Source of the DNA: Welwitschia mirabilis | Lineage: Eukaryota > Gnetophyta > Gnetopsida > Welwitschiales | Reading direction: 5' to 3' | Length of the DNA stretch: 29,046 nucleotides | NCBI GenBank assembly: GCA_051453625.1 | Contig: JBOZIK010000001.1 | Coordinates: forward strand, 286,347,974-286,377,019 | In this document: piece by piece, positions 1 through 9,783 of the stretch | Numbering within the stretch: the stretch's first letter is position 1 | Layout of the letters: the number at the start of each line of letters is the position of its first letter | Program-made: the position numbers and the translations under genes | Notes under the pieces: generated by a model | What the model was told of the DNA's origin: nothing | Databases searched by the model: none | The model's input: the letters and a program-made list of their open reading frames with translations, nothing else

Positions 1-130
1 TTTTTATTTTGTTTTTTTTTTTTTTTTGGTTTTTTCCCCTTTTTTAGTTTATCTTGTTGTATATACACATATGTACATGTTTTTTTGTTTTCATTTTTTT
101 GGTTGTTTTGAGGATTTTTTTTTTTTTTTG
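1..130. repeat. T-rich low-complexity tract
   Basis: Long runs of T, broken by single G, C or A bases, occupy most of the first 130 bases, with further long runs near 10-27 and 114-129. There is no coding signal. It may be a poly(A)-like or simple-sequence tract on the minus strand; nothing else can be said. Confidence 0.7.
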
Positions 131-376
131 TTGATAATTCTAAATCATGAGCTAATTGAAAAATCATCAAAGAGGAATGAAATCCATCTTGTGTCTAAGA
201 TTTGATTATCAAAAATGGGTGAGACCTTCATCTTATGAGGGTCCAATAGATCATGTTCAAAATGTAAAAAAGGAATAATCATCTTTTTAGGCACAGAAGG
301 TAGTAATAGAGAAGATGATGTCAATTATGCTTTTACATTTGCCATAGTATGATTTTGTTCTAATGGCATTGAAATT

Positions 377-682
377 TTAGAGCTCATAAATTTTATCTTT
401 TGATGGGGTAGAAATATAATTGCCCTCATGTCCATTATCCAAAGACATTTCAATAAGTAAAGTAACTGTTCCTTTTGATTTGTTCTCACAGTCATTAAAC
501 CCTTTGATCATCACACTTTTCTTTGCATTTAAGAGATGATCCATTTTGAGCTTCTCAAGACATGATAAACCTATCACATTTAGTTCAACTTCGTAATCGA
601 TAAAAGCTCTACTTACTTTGGTAAGCCTTATGTTTATAGATATGTAAGGTGGCTTAGTAATAATCATCTTCTTAGGATTCAT
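377..682 (-). pseudogene. retropepsin-like aspartic protease remnant, Ty3/gypsy
   Basis: This is the longest open stretch of element A: 101 codons starting at an internal ATG, so the start is not a real translation start. Residues 27-45 read FIDYEVELNVIGLSCLEKL. They match the active-site strand and following helix of plant Ty3/gypsy proteases, where the usual motif is D-[ST]-G followed by a hydrophobic N-V/I segment. Here Asp29 remains (codon at 596-598), but the next two residues are Tyr and Glu, so the catalytic triplet is lost. The later segment GTVTLLIEMSL corresponds to the conserved G-x-I/V-x-L-x-I-E strand. It lies directly 3' of the gag region on the same strand, as expected. The assignment as retropepsin is fairly secure; Tat/Ogre affiliation is inference. 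Confidence 0.75.
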
Positions 683-999
683 AGAAATCTTGTGATGTGA
701 GAATTGAATTATCTCTTCATTTTCCTTACTCTTTTGGGCATGTACCTTCTTTGAGATAGCCTTTTTTTTATGTGGTTGATTTTGATCTAGAGATTATTTC
801 AAGCTTAAATGCTTCTTACATATCCTTTCAAATGTGAGTCTATGGGGCTTAGAGCTCTCAATTAGGGAGGTTAAATGATGATATGCCTCTTCTACTTTAA
901 AAGAAAGTGCCTGTGTTGGTATATGTAATTGAGGGATAGGACAAGTTCGAGAATATTTTGCTCGAACCATTGCTTTTAATTTTTCCTTATTCCTTAAAT

Positions 1000-2800
1000 G
1001 ACCTATCCTAATGATTTATCATATTAATCTTAGATTACTAGAATTGCATAGGGACTATCATCATTTTGAAATGCTACATTCTGTGGTGGCTGTAACATAG
1101 GATGTTGAGCAAGAAAGGGGTTCTTATAAATCTCAAGCTATTCATTTGTAGTTTCTAAGATAGTGTCAAAATATATGTCTTTCTTATTTTTAATAATTTC
1201 TTAAATAATGTGTTTAGATTGAAATAGTTATTGGTATGATTTCCTTGGATTCAATGGTACTCACATTACTTTGACTTATCATACCTTCTTGGTTTAGGTG
1301 TGTTTGAGTCCCTTTATCTAATTGGAGGTAATTGTATTACCCCCTTTTTTAGTAATGTTGAGAGGATTTGTATCATTGAAATACTTAATTTTGTAAAACT
1401 CCATTTGAATTGAGAAATTGCAATTTGATTTTGAGGCCTACTTTGATCTTGATTTTGAGGTGTATATGCCTGTTGTTAAGGTTGTGGTAGCATATATTGA
1501 GTTTATGGGAGTAGTGGTAGTTGCACTTACTACTATGGAGGATAAAATGATTTATGATAAGTCAGTTAAGAAGCAAAAGGTTATGGAGGAAAAGGATCTT
1601 ACAGTGTCATTAACACCATCATTAGGTTGTCCATCGGTTGGGAAGGGTAAACTAGTCAAATTTGTTGATTAACAATAGCAACATTCTTTGGGGTGCTGCT
1701 TCTAGTATTGTTATTATCCATTTTGGATGGTTCCCTTTAGGATGTATTACCATATTTTATGGCTTTTTTCTCTTCTCCTAAAACTTTGATTCTTTTCAGT
1801 ACGATGATAGCTTATTTGAAGGTTTTAAATGATTACATTCTAAGATGTTCTAAAATGTGTGTAATGCAAGACTTAGCAAAGAGATATGCCATATCATAGT
1901 TTGCAATGGAGGTTTTTAGTTGTAGGGAAATCACACTCCATCATCATGCATAAGCTTGTACTATTTTATTAAATTGTTATTTCATTATATTCAAGGTGTC
2001 TAATGTTTTTTTTCTTGATATTAATGGAATAATGTTGAACAAAAATTTCTAGTAATTATTGTAGACTTCTAACTAAATGAGTCGTTATCTTACATTATTA
2101 TTCGAGGGCTTGTTATTTCAAAGATTAGCAAAATAAGTGGCAACCTATGTTTCATTCAATGTTGTATATATGACATGCATGTTTGTAGTTTATTACATGC
2201 ATGACAAGGTCTTCTACACCTATGAATTTCTCAAAGTCAGCATTTCACTAGGTGATATAATTTTACAAGGAACACAAGGATGAATTAAAGCATCATCAAA
2301 GTCAGAATCTAAATAGCTTTTCTTGTTTTGAAGACCTTATTTTAGGTCATTAATGACTTCCCAAATGGTTGTCAAATTAAGTTAATCAGGATTTTTATTT
2401 TCAGCTTGCCTATTTCTAAGTGATTCTTCTCCATATATGGAGTACTCGAATAAGCTATCATCATTGCTAACCTATTTCTTTGGGCGTTATACTTGTAGTT
2501 GTTATTGTATTTTTAGGTTTTCTTCATGACTCCATTCATTGATAAACTCTTCATTGTTTCTTTTTTCATGAAGGATTTTATTCTGACGAGCTTGACTTCT
2601 TTCCTAACTAGCTAATCTTAACCTTTTAGATGTTATGAAATGAATTTGTTTACTAGGATGAATAAGGTATGGATCCCAATATGCTTTGTAGTCCATAGTT
2701 GCATGAAGCTCATCCACTATAAGTGTAGAGGAGTCTTGTTGAATGAGGAGTTTGTACATCTCCTCAGAAATGTAGGCCTTTTTGCCTCTTATTCACACTG
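1000..2800 (-). pseudogene. gag remnant of Ty3/gypsy element, multiple stops and frameshifts
   Basis: Minus-strand translation in shifting frames gives a gag-like series. Around 2525-2800 is an N-terminal region (EEMYKLLIQQDSSTLIVDEL). Around 1950-2240 is the core, with NYK near the start, a Trp/stop-broken middle, and HYSINIKKKN. Around 1830-1950 is a helix-rich segment (KTSIANYDMAYLFAKSC). Near 1210-1260 the frame reads IQGNHTNNYFNL, matching the H-x-T-x-x-C-x-x-L motif of plant gypsy gag. Near 1090-1135 is a Pro/Gln-rich linker (NPFLAQHPMLQPPQN) that precedes the protease. Gag forms the virus-like particle. The 84-codon plus-strand ORF at 1418-1672 runs across this antisense region and is treated as a shadow. 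Confidence 0.65.
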
Positions 2801-2892
2801 GAATTTTGATTACTCTTAGTCTATAACAATGTAATGGAAAAGATGAATGTGAAGGACTTGATAAATTATTGAAAAACCCATTAAAGGGCCCT

Positions 2893-3247
2893 TCCTCCTA
2901 GTGTCAAACCATTTACAAGATTTTTTGTTTTCCATAAATGGTGGATTAGGTCTAATGTTATGTGATGATAAGTGACTTTGGTGGTTGACTAGAGTTGACT
3001 ATCTTTGACTATGTTTAACTCATTTTGGCTGATTTTGAATCATCTTGACCCTTTAACTAGGTTAACTAAATTTGACTGTGTTTTTGACTATGATGACTGA
3101 GTTTGAATAACTTAGTCTAACTGAGTTTGGGTGTTGTGTTTTTATAGGATTTAACTGTTCTTTGATAGTTTGAGTAGGTTTGACTAATTTTGACTGCTTT
3201 TGACTGATTTTGACATCCTCTTAGCATCAAACTATTTACAAGATTTT
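2893..3247 (-). repeat. decamer minisatellite bounded by a 32-bp direct repeat
   Basis: From 2985 to about 3215 the plus strand carries TTGACT-type hexamers at close to 10-bp spacing. They start at 2985, 2995, 3005, 3015, 3025, 3035 and 3045 (three are variants), and again at 3170, 3180, 3190, 3200 and 3210, with looser copies between. The array is flanked by two 32-base copies of one sequence, 2893-2924 and 3216-3247, with four differences, all transitions. On the minus strand it lies immediately upstream of gag, so it belongs to the leader or LTR end of element A. TTGAC[CT] is also the core of the WRKY W-box, but binding is not shown. Confidence 0.8.
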
Positions 3248-3974
3248 CCTAAATGAATAATTACTTCTAATTATTGCTCATTGATGAACGATTTAGTTTT
3301 GATATGGTATAATCTAATTCTATTAGTCCTAATCTTATTTGGAGGATTTTCCTAAACTAATAGATGAAGAATATCCTTTTTTTTTGAATTAAATATAGCA
3401 TGATTTAATGGTTTATTAGCTTTTATAATACCAATTCCAAAACCCTAAGATTACCTTTCCCACAGTACATAAAGATGCATACTTTTTATCCCATCCTAAA
3501 ATTTATATTCCTTTTTCTTTTAAATGTACATATAAGCATGATATGTGAAATCCTTTATTTGGCAATGAGAATATCTTCTTCCATTATTTAGAATTGTCAT
3601 AACCTCCTTATGTAGTTCAAGAGATGATGGTTTATTTATTAGTGAATAATTGTGTAATCTCTTTAACTCAAATCATTTTAGGCAAATTTATGTTTACAAC
3701 CTTTGGACTTGCACATTTTAGTAGTGTTTTATTGGATCTTAAAAATCCTAAAGTTAATAAAGTTTATGTCTTCAATACTAGAAATAGATATTCTAAAAGA
3801 TTCAAAAAAGACAAATCTTAAATCTAGCCTTTTGCCAACATAATAATCAAGTATTATAACAACCTATGAGAACTATGGACTAAAGAAGAGAAAAATAAAG
3901 GGAAATAAACATAAAAAGTATCTGATCTTTAATTTATTTTATTATAAATGCTTTCAAAACTTGATACAATTTGA
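3248..3974. other. AT-rich stretch without recognisable gene; possible LTR of element A
   Basis: There is no coding similarity here. The plus-strand ORF at 3624-3821 is short, has no recognisable motif and is probably chance. A minus-strand TATAAAT sequence near 3500, together with the position directly upstream of the element A leader, suggests this could be the minus-strand LTR of that element. No second copy is in the window to prove it. Confidence 0.35.
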
Positions 3975-4256
3975 TCAATACAATTTTTTATTAGATATTG
4001 TAAGGATGCATGAAGTTATATAACTTGTGACAATGAAATAGTGAGAGCGAAGTACCTCCCTAAAACTACATCTCACTTCATGAATATAGACTCTATCCTT
4101 TGAAGAAATGCTCTCTTCTATTTTGGATATTTCTCTTTGATGATCTCCTTGTGATTTTTTTTCTATCTCTGTTTGAGCAGCAATAGCTATGACGCAATGG
4201 TTGATATTTACATTCTCAAAATATAAACCTTTAGGCATAAGACAAACTCTCTGCAC
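3975..4256 (-). CDS. uncharacterised 93-codon ORF, possible exon or gene fragment
   Basis: I do not recognise this protein. The N-terminal half contains IAAQTEIEKKSQGDHQREIS, a charged stretch likely to be helical, and the C-terminal half is more hydrophobic (HYFIVTSYITSCILTI). There is no signal peptide or known motif. The ATG at 4254-4256 lies inside a good splice-acceptor-like sequence: a minus-strand T-rich run followed by ATGTGCAG, with CAG at 4251-4253. If this is an exon, the real protein starts upstream and the listed start is wrong. It sits in a segment with more CpG and less T/A bias than its flanks, which argues against it being part of the old retroelements. It could equally be a chance ORF. 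Confidence 0.3.
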   Translation of the reverse strand: MQRVCLMPKGLYFENVNINHCVIAIAAQTEIEKKSQGDHQREISKIEESISSKDRVYIHEVRCSFREVLRSHYFIVTSYITSCILTISNKKLY

Positions 4257-4710
4257 ATGAAAAATTTAAAGAACTATCTTTCCACTTGAGAGTTTAATTA
4301 AGAAAATAAGCTTCCAAGAATATTCCGAAATGCTTCCTTTCTATGAATAGATGATCTCCCTTCTTAATAATGCAACACCATGAGACCCTCGATAGTGGAG
4401 AACGTTGCCAATGGAAGAAAATTTTAATAAAACAGAGATTGAGAACTTCGTTTTGCCTGTGATGCTATGCTAATCGGCTGTGCCAGGCAGTTCCAGTTCC
4501 TTTCATTATGTTTTTTCATTGTTCCTACATTTCACTACAATTTATCCCCTTCAAACTTCATTGTTCCTCATTCTCTATGCTGTGATTTTCATTTTGTTTC
4601 TTTTTCTTCATTGCATTTCTATGGGTGTCTCAGTTTTTTTTATATCCTTATTTTCTGTTGCCCCTCATTTTTTTATTTTTGTCCTCCTTGACGGCACCTT
4701 GGGATGAGTG
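4257..4710 (-). other. less decayed, CpG-containing segment upstream of the unknown ORF
   Basis: This stretch contains several CpG dinucleotides and a pyrimidine-rich plus strand (purine-rich minus strand) at about 4490-4700. Two overlapping plus-strand ORFs (4467-4691 and 4480-4707) are low-complexity Phe/Leu/Ser frames made by the pyrimidine tract, so I do not call them genes. The segment may be the upstream part of a gene fragment on the minus strand. Confidence 0.3.
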
Positions 4711-5039
4711 CCAATATTACAATAAGAATTATTAATACCTAGATGATGAAGGAGATGACCTAATGGAAGATCTTATTAATAAAATAATCACATAAAAGAG
4801 ATAAGAGGATATTAATACTTATTAGTTATAAACATTTGTTTATGTCATCAACTTATATGATTAGTTTTTTATAGTAATGTAGATATTATTATAGTTATTA
4901 TTATGACTTTATAATTGGATACCATATAATTATTACCTATGTTCCTATAAACTATTGATATTATTATGATTTCATAAAGATACATTATTAGACTTTTTTT
5001 TTTTTTAACTAGACAAGTCTTTGTTTTTGTATTTTTATA
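4711..5039. other. AT-rich, nothing recognised
   Basis: I see only AT-rich sequence with a poly-T run near 4996-5007. No ORF, repeat or motif could be supported. Confidence 0.5.
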
Positions 5040-5760
5040 TATTTACATCCATAAACTCTAGTAAATCATATATTTTAAGGATAGAAATATCATGTATTTC
5101 ATTGAATTATCATTAACCAAATTTAATTCTTATATTACTAAAATGTTATTAGAAAAGAAATAATACTTGAATTTTTCTTTACATGTGATCTTGAGCTTTC
5201 AAAATCTCAGATTAGCCAAGTTGCAAAAGAACTAATGCTACTATTTAAAACCTAGTACTAGTGGATTTCTATGGGAAAAAGGGTCCTACAAGAGATAGCT
5301 TATAAACTAGATAATCCATTTCCAAATTAAAATTACATCATCAAATAAAAGTTAATTTTATATCTAAAGAATAGAAGAAGATCTTAATAAGATTAAGGAT
5401 TAACATGATTCATCTTAATTCTTAAGAGGACTTATTAACAATAAAATGTTATTTAATTTAACATATTAAGTATGTACCCATGTAATAAGTAACCTAATCC
5501 CTAGCTATACAAGCAAAGCCTACATTTAGAGTTTAAGGCATCAAGTTTATATTTCAATTCATGATTATTTTCTCATTTAATATCTATCCTTTGAGATCTA
5601 GATTTCCCATGGCTATGATAAGGGCTTATCTTATCATGCAGTTGTAATCCTTCCTTAACCCTCCATAGGCATAAGGGAATGATTATTTGATAAGGCACCT
5701 ACATTTCCTAGTTTAAGATTTTATTTTATTACTACATTTCTATTTTCTATAGTAACTATA
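5040..5760 (-). repeat. LTR-like sequence, truncated copy
   Basis: This block aligns by eye, in the same orientation, with 7260-7985. Shared landmarks include TATGTACxCATGTAAT at 5471 and 7701, an AAGCAAAGCC/AAGTAAAGCCC stretch shortly after, a GGxATGA...ATGATTA..TAAGGxA stretch near 5660 and 7900, and CTATAGTA near the right end. The left copy stops matching at about 5760, so it lacks the roughly 215 bp that in the right copy run on to the polypurine tract. Orientation is inferred from the right copy. Confidence 0.6.
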
Positions 5761-7189
5761 GCATTATTTTATATCCCTTAATCTATGATTGCATCTATGT
5801 TTTATTCCATCATTGATACAATTAATAATATTGGTCATGTAATATTTTGTTTCAAATATTATTTCATATTTATCATTTTGATTTGTTTTCTTTAATGTAT
5901 TATTAGGACTTAGGTGATTGATGTCGTAGTGTTTATGAAACTTTTATGTTATCCTAGTATTTGTTATATTTTATTATAAGTTAAATCATCTCTAAACTGC
6001 TTACATTCACAACATTGACAATTTATAGTGAATAATTTTTTGCTTATCGATGAAGCCATTTTATACTTAGCATGCATCTTAATCTTATCTTAGGCTTGCT
6101 TAATGATTAATCTTATCATTGCTAATTCTTATTATTAATGAGGAGATTTTCTTAATATCAACTCTTTTAATCCATTTTTCAAACTCTTTCCATAATATTT
6201 CAATTATATTCTTTTCCAAACAACTTAAATCCTTACAAACTCTAAAATTTTCTTATAGTTCTCAAGGAAAGAATGAAAATTAAGATTCCCTATACTACAA
6301 AAGACTACCTTATTTTTATAAATTTAAAATTATTAAATATACATTAATTAGTAGGACATAACTTCAGAGATTATAAATCATAATAATAATTAATGCTTAG
6401 TAAGTTTTTAGTGACATATCTAAAGATTGTAATGGGTATTTCTGGGTTGATAAGAATTTATTTCTTTTTGAAAAATTTTAAATTTTATTTTTAGATTTAG
6501 AAATATCAAAATTACAAAATGGTTTTCTATTTTATAAGAATAAAGAGAATTTGAACCAGAGGATCTTGAATCTTAAGAGTATTTACTTTCGATCATTAGT
6601 CTTAAATTTGACTTCTATCTAGGTGCATTCTATCTTATTTTTACTATAATTAGTTATATAAAAGATATGATTTTAATTATTTGCTAAAATTTTTACCCCT
6701 CTTCTTATATGATTTACCATAAGTAAATGACCTATGTTATTTGTACGTAAAATTTTTAATTCAAAAATAATTTCTATGAATATCCTTAAACATTTTTAAA
6801 CCTTTGATCTATTTAATGTTTATTTTTCATTATGTGTAATTTTTATTTTTACTAGTATCATCGTTTATCCTACGCAGGCCATTTGTTTCATGAAAAATTT
6901 ATTGTTTGAAATTTAAAATTGTATCATTTAATATTTTTCATTATTTTTTAACTAGGAGTCTATTTTAGATTTTTTTTTATTATCAATATTAAGCTTTCAT
7001 GCATCTTTAGATTAAGACTACAACTAGCTGACTTCATAGAGAGTTTGAGAAAAGAAAACTGGAACTTAAAGAACTCCTAAATGATATTGATGATAACTAC
7101 TCTTATTCCACATTTCAAAAGGATAAAATTTTAATTTACAACTATTTAGAAATTGTTTTCATAAATTTAAACATGTTTGACACTAATAC
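5761..7189. other. AT-rich interval between two LTR-like copies, unassigned
   Basis: No reading frame longer than 60 codons and no domain is recognisable. A short stretch at about 7006-7075 reads as a charged helical peptide on the plus strand, but this is too little to assign. The interval could be the gutted interior of an LTR element bounded by 5040-5760 and 7260-7985, or an unrelated insertion. Confidence 0.4.
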
Positions 7190-8198
7190 GAATATTGTGC
7201 ATCTAGGTTCATTTAAGAGAACATCCAATGCCTTATGGCAATCATTTACAATTTAATTTTTACATATTTAGCTCTAAGAACTTTAGTAAATAATATATTC
7301 CAAGGCCAAAAATGCCATGTTTATGACTACATCATCATTAATCAATTTTTATTCTTATAATTTGTGAAATTTTATTAAAAATGACTAATAATTAAAATCT
7401 TAACTGTAGGTCATCTTCAACTACCCAAATTTCATAGATGTTGAGATATTCAAAAGTACTTACATTACCATTCATAGTAGTAGTAGTAGTACCAACATTT
7501 CCAAGAGAAACATATCATGAATAAAACAAATTACTAATTAGATGAAATATTTTCAAAGTAACCTTATGAAGTAAGTGAAAAATTAGTCTAATATCCAACA
7601 TATCAAACTCAATATTAAGAAGACTAAGAAGTAGATACCTAAATCCTACAATCTAAGGAACTTTATCAATAAGAAACTCTCAATAATATGAACATGACAA
7701 GTATGTACACATGTAATCCACAACCCAATTTAAGTCTATATAAGTAAAGCCCATCTTTAGAATGAAGGACATGTTCTAACATTACATCATTTGTTCATCC
7801 TATGTGAGGAATCTATTAATTTTAGATTCATATTCTTTATTTCTATGATAAAGTGCTAGTCTTAGCATAAGGTTCTTATCTTTTTTATTTATCTCTAGGG
7901 ATGAAGAAATGATTAATTCATAAGGAATCTACCTTAATTAGTCTTTACTTTAAATCAAGTTACTAGTTACTATAGTATTTATAAGAGTAAAAAGTAATAT
8001 TGAATTTAGGAAACCATAAGAGAAAGAAAATAATGAGCAAGAGAAAACTCATATTTCAAAAAAGTATTTTAGCCCCTTTCTTATTTTAAAATAATAGAGC
8101 TTGCTTTTATGAGCAAGCAGACATAACTAGGTTTTCATTAGGATTTTTACTTTTTCTAAGTATAGTATCATAATGTGACTGATTAGTATCCTAATAAT
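7190..8198 (-). repeat. minus-strand LTR of the Ty1/copia element
   Basis: On the minus strand the sequence GGGGGAAATTATTAGGAT lies at about 8184-8201, resembling the copia junction of a polypurine tract followed by an LTR starting TGTTGG, here decayed. A minus-strand TATAAATA box lies at 7976-7983, about 215 bp into the LTR. The inner part matches 5040-5760. The left boundary is only approximate. A 7-bp stem with a 6-base loop sits at 8099-8118 within the upstream (U3) part. Confidence 0.6.
7976..7983 (-). promoter_or_regulatory. TATA box of copia LTR
   Basis: TATAAATA on the minus strand, placed about 215 bp downstream of the LTR start, is a normal position for an LTR core promoter. The left LTR-like copy does not keep this exact box. 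Confidence 0.45.
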
Positions 8199-8210
8199 TT
8201 CCCCCTCAGC
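8196..8210 (-). other. polypurine tract, copia
   Basis: The minus strand reads GAGGGGGAAA immediately before the inferred LTR start. This is the usual primer site for plus-strand DNA synthesis in copia elements, and it lies 3' of the RNase H remnant as expected. Confidence 0.6.
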
Positions 8211-8339
8211 ATGGGAATAAGATTTCTTGTAAGGAAACAAAAGTGATTGGAGGAAATCCTTAGGAACACAAGCTATAATAAAACCTCCTAAAAGGAGTTA
8301 TCATATGAGAAAAATACTTCATAGAGAGCAGTTAGATTT

Positions 8340-8460
8340 TTTTACACATCTCATAGAAATAGGATTTATGCATTACACATCTCATAATCATAGATAAAAT
8401 TATACTGCACATCCTATAGTACTAAAAAATATTATACTACACATCTGATAGTATTAGGAT
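8340..8460 (-). repeat. four 31-32-bp tandem repeats in copia 3' non-coding region
   Basis: The motif ACACATCT or a close variant starts at 8344, 8375, 8407 and 8439, spacing 31, 32 and 32 bases, each followed by CATAG/CTATAG/GATAG and an AT-rich tail. The array lies between the RNase H remnant and the polypurine tract. Confidence 0.8.
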
Positions 8461-8559
8461 TAAGAAAGGCTTTTCATGATGACTCTAAAATTCAAATAAC
8501 ATAATGAGTTACATCAACTGATGATCAATTCTATCTTGGATTTGAATTACTAAAACTTC

Positions 8560-8900
8560 TCTTAGCCAAGTGGTTTAGTTAGAATATTAGCAGTTTATTC
8601 TAGATAAAATAATATACTCATATAATGACTTCTTACTATATAAGTTTTCTAATTTTATAAACTCCAACATGAAAATGTCTTTCCCTATTAGGATGCATTA
8701 GATTTTTTCCCCTCAACATGCATATAGTAGATTGATTATCATTAATAACTTAGTTACTATTATCTACTTTAAATTAACTACTTCTAAAAAGGTTTTTGAC
8801 TATTTAAATCTTCTATAAGCTTCTGATGATGCTATATATTCTACTTCTGTAATGGATCGAGCTATCACTCTTTACTGATCACCAAGACAAAGTTGATGCT
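8560..8900 (-). pseudogene. copia RNase H remnant
   Basis: Minus-strand reading gives EVEYIASSEA at about 8830-8860, the copia RNase H signature (usually with E-A-E-Y). It is followed by a DNQS-like segment (INLLYAC in a shifted frame, with N where Asp is usual) and, near the C-terminus at 8563-8585, ANILTKPLG, the standard end of copia polyproteins. Stops interrupt the frame, including one right after the LTKPLG motif where Arg is common. RNase H degrades the RNA strand of the RNA-DNA hybrid. Confidence 0.8.
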
Positions 8901-9280
8901 TCTATAAACATGAAATATCTTAATGATGATAAGGAAGTTTTTGAGTTCCTACTAAAGACCGAGTTAGAATATGCCTTTAGAATAAATTCATAGTTTACTT
9001 TATATATGAAACCTAAATCTTTTATCTTTTTCAACTATATCAGTACTCTCATAGCCATGTTTAAATGACTAGTCTTTGATGCATAAAGATACCTAGACAA
9101 GATATCAACCACATATAATAGATGAGGTTTAATATTAATAAGATAGATAATACTATCATTTATTATTTGATATTTGATTTTATTTATTAATTTTAAGTGT
9201 TCATCAATACTAATTTTTGCATTCTGATCTAAAATATTAACAACTTCTTTGATAGTTTCTAATCTAAATTTATGAATTAA

Positions 9281-9436
9281 GTATTTAATGTATTTCCTTT
9301 AACTTGAAAATATTTTATTATTTCTTTCTTGAAAATATTTTATTATTTCTTTAAGTATTTAATGTATTTCCTTTAACTTGAAAATATTTAATGTATTTCC
9401 TTTAACTTGAAAATATTTTATTATTTCTTTCTTTAA
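9281..9436. repeat. compound local tandem duplication in RT pseudogene
   Basis: TAATGTATTTCC followed by TTTAACTTGAAAATATTT occurs three times, at 9286, 9360 and 9389. The sub-motif CTTGAAAATATT occurs at 9303, 9328, 9377 and 9406. The copies are nearly identical while the surrounding coding remnant is heavily decayed, so the expansion is recent relative to the element. Confidence 0.85.
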
Positions 9437-9680
9437 TTTCTACACAAAAGTAGAATTTAGCTAATCCTAGATTAAAAATTTGAAATGCCTCATTTAAAGT
9501 AACTTTCATATGGCTTACATCCATTTCATTAGTACTAGTTATTAACATGTTATTTGCATAAACTGCTATATGTGTATACTTTTTCCAATCAGATTTAATG
9601 AAAAGTGTGTTATCTATATTCTAATAGTCACATAGTCTAAGTCTAATGCTACTTAAGTAATTAGTCAGTTTAGGGTATGA

Positions 9681-9783
9681 TGCTCTCAGAGCTTATTTTA
9701 GTCTATATAGTGACTTAATTATTCTATTTACTATACCATGCTCTTGGAGCTTATTTTAGTTCATATAGTGATTTAATTAGTCT
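9681..9783. repeat. 58-bp tandem duplication in RT pseudogene
   Basis: TGCTCTCAGAGCTTATTTTA at 9681 is repeated as TGCTCTTGGAGCTTATTTTA at 9739, and similarity continues to 9725 and 9783 respectively. The period of 58 is not a multiple of three, so it shifts the frame. The duplicated piece encodes the SLYELK-APRAW segment. Confidence 0.8.

Larger units (their letters stand above)
1..3247 (-). mobile_element. Ty3/gypsy (Tat/Ogre-like) retrotransposon, 5' part, degenerate
   Basis: Read on the minus strand this stretch gives, in order, a leader with a decamer array, a gag region, a gag linker with a His/Cys-type motif, and a retropepsin-like domain. That is the 5' order of a Ty3/gypsy element. 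RT, RNase H and integrase would lie left of the window. Lineage is inferred from the wording of gag and protease, which resembles plant Tat/Ogre elements. Every domain carries stops or frameshifts, so the copy is dead. Neither LTR is demonstrated by a second copy, because the element leaves the window. Confidence 0.75.

Noticed and set aside
1418-1672. 84-codon plus-strand ORF
   Set aside because: It is antisense to the gag remnant of element A, Val-rich and without any motif; best explained as a shadow.
3624-3821. 65-codon plus-strand ORF
   Set aside because: No motif or context support in AT-rich DNA; length is within chance expectation.
4467-4707. Two overlapping Phe/Leu/Ser-rich ORFs that look like membrane proteins
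   Set aside because: Both frames come from one pyrimidine-rich tract; the hydrophobicity is a composition effect.
7175-7186. Possible initiator-Met-type primer binding site (minus strand TTAGTGTCAAAC)
   Set aside because: Only partial resemblance, and the same bases could be read on the plus strand as another element's junction; too weak to list as a feature.
7478-7493. Short TAG trinucleotide run
   Set aside because: About five units only; an ordinary microsatellite with no context.
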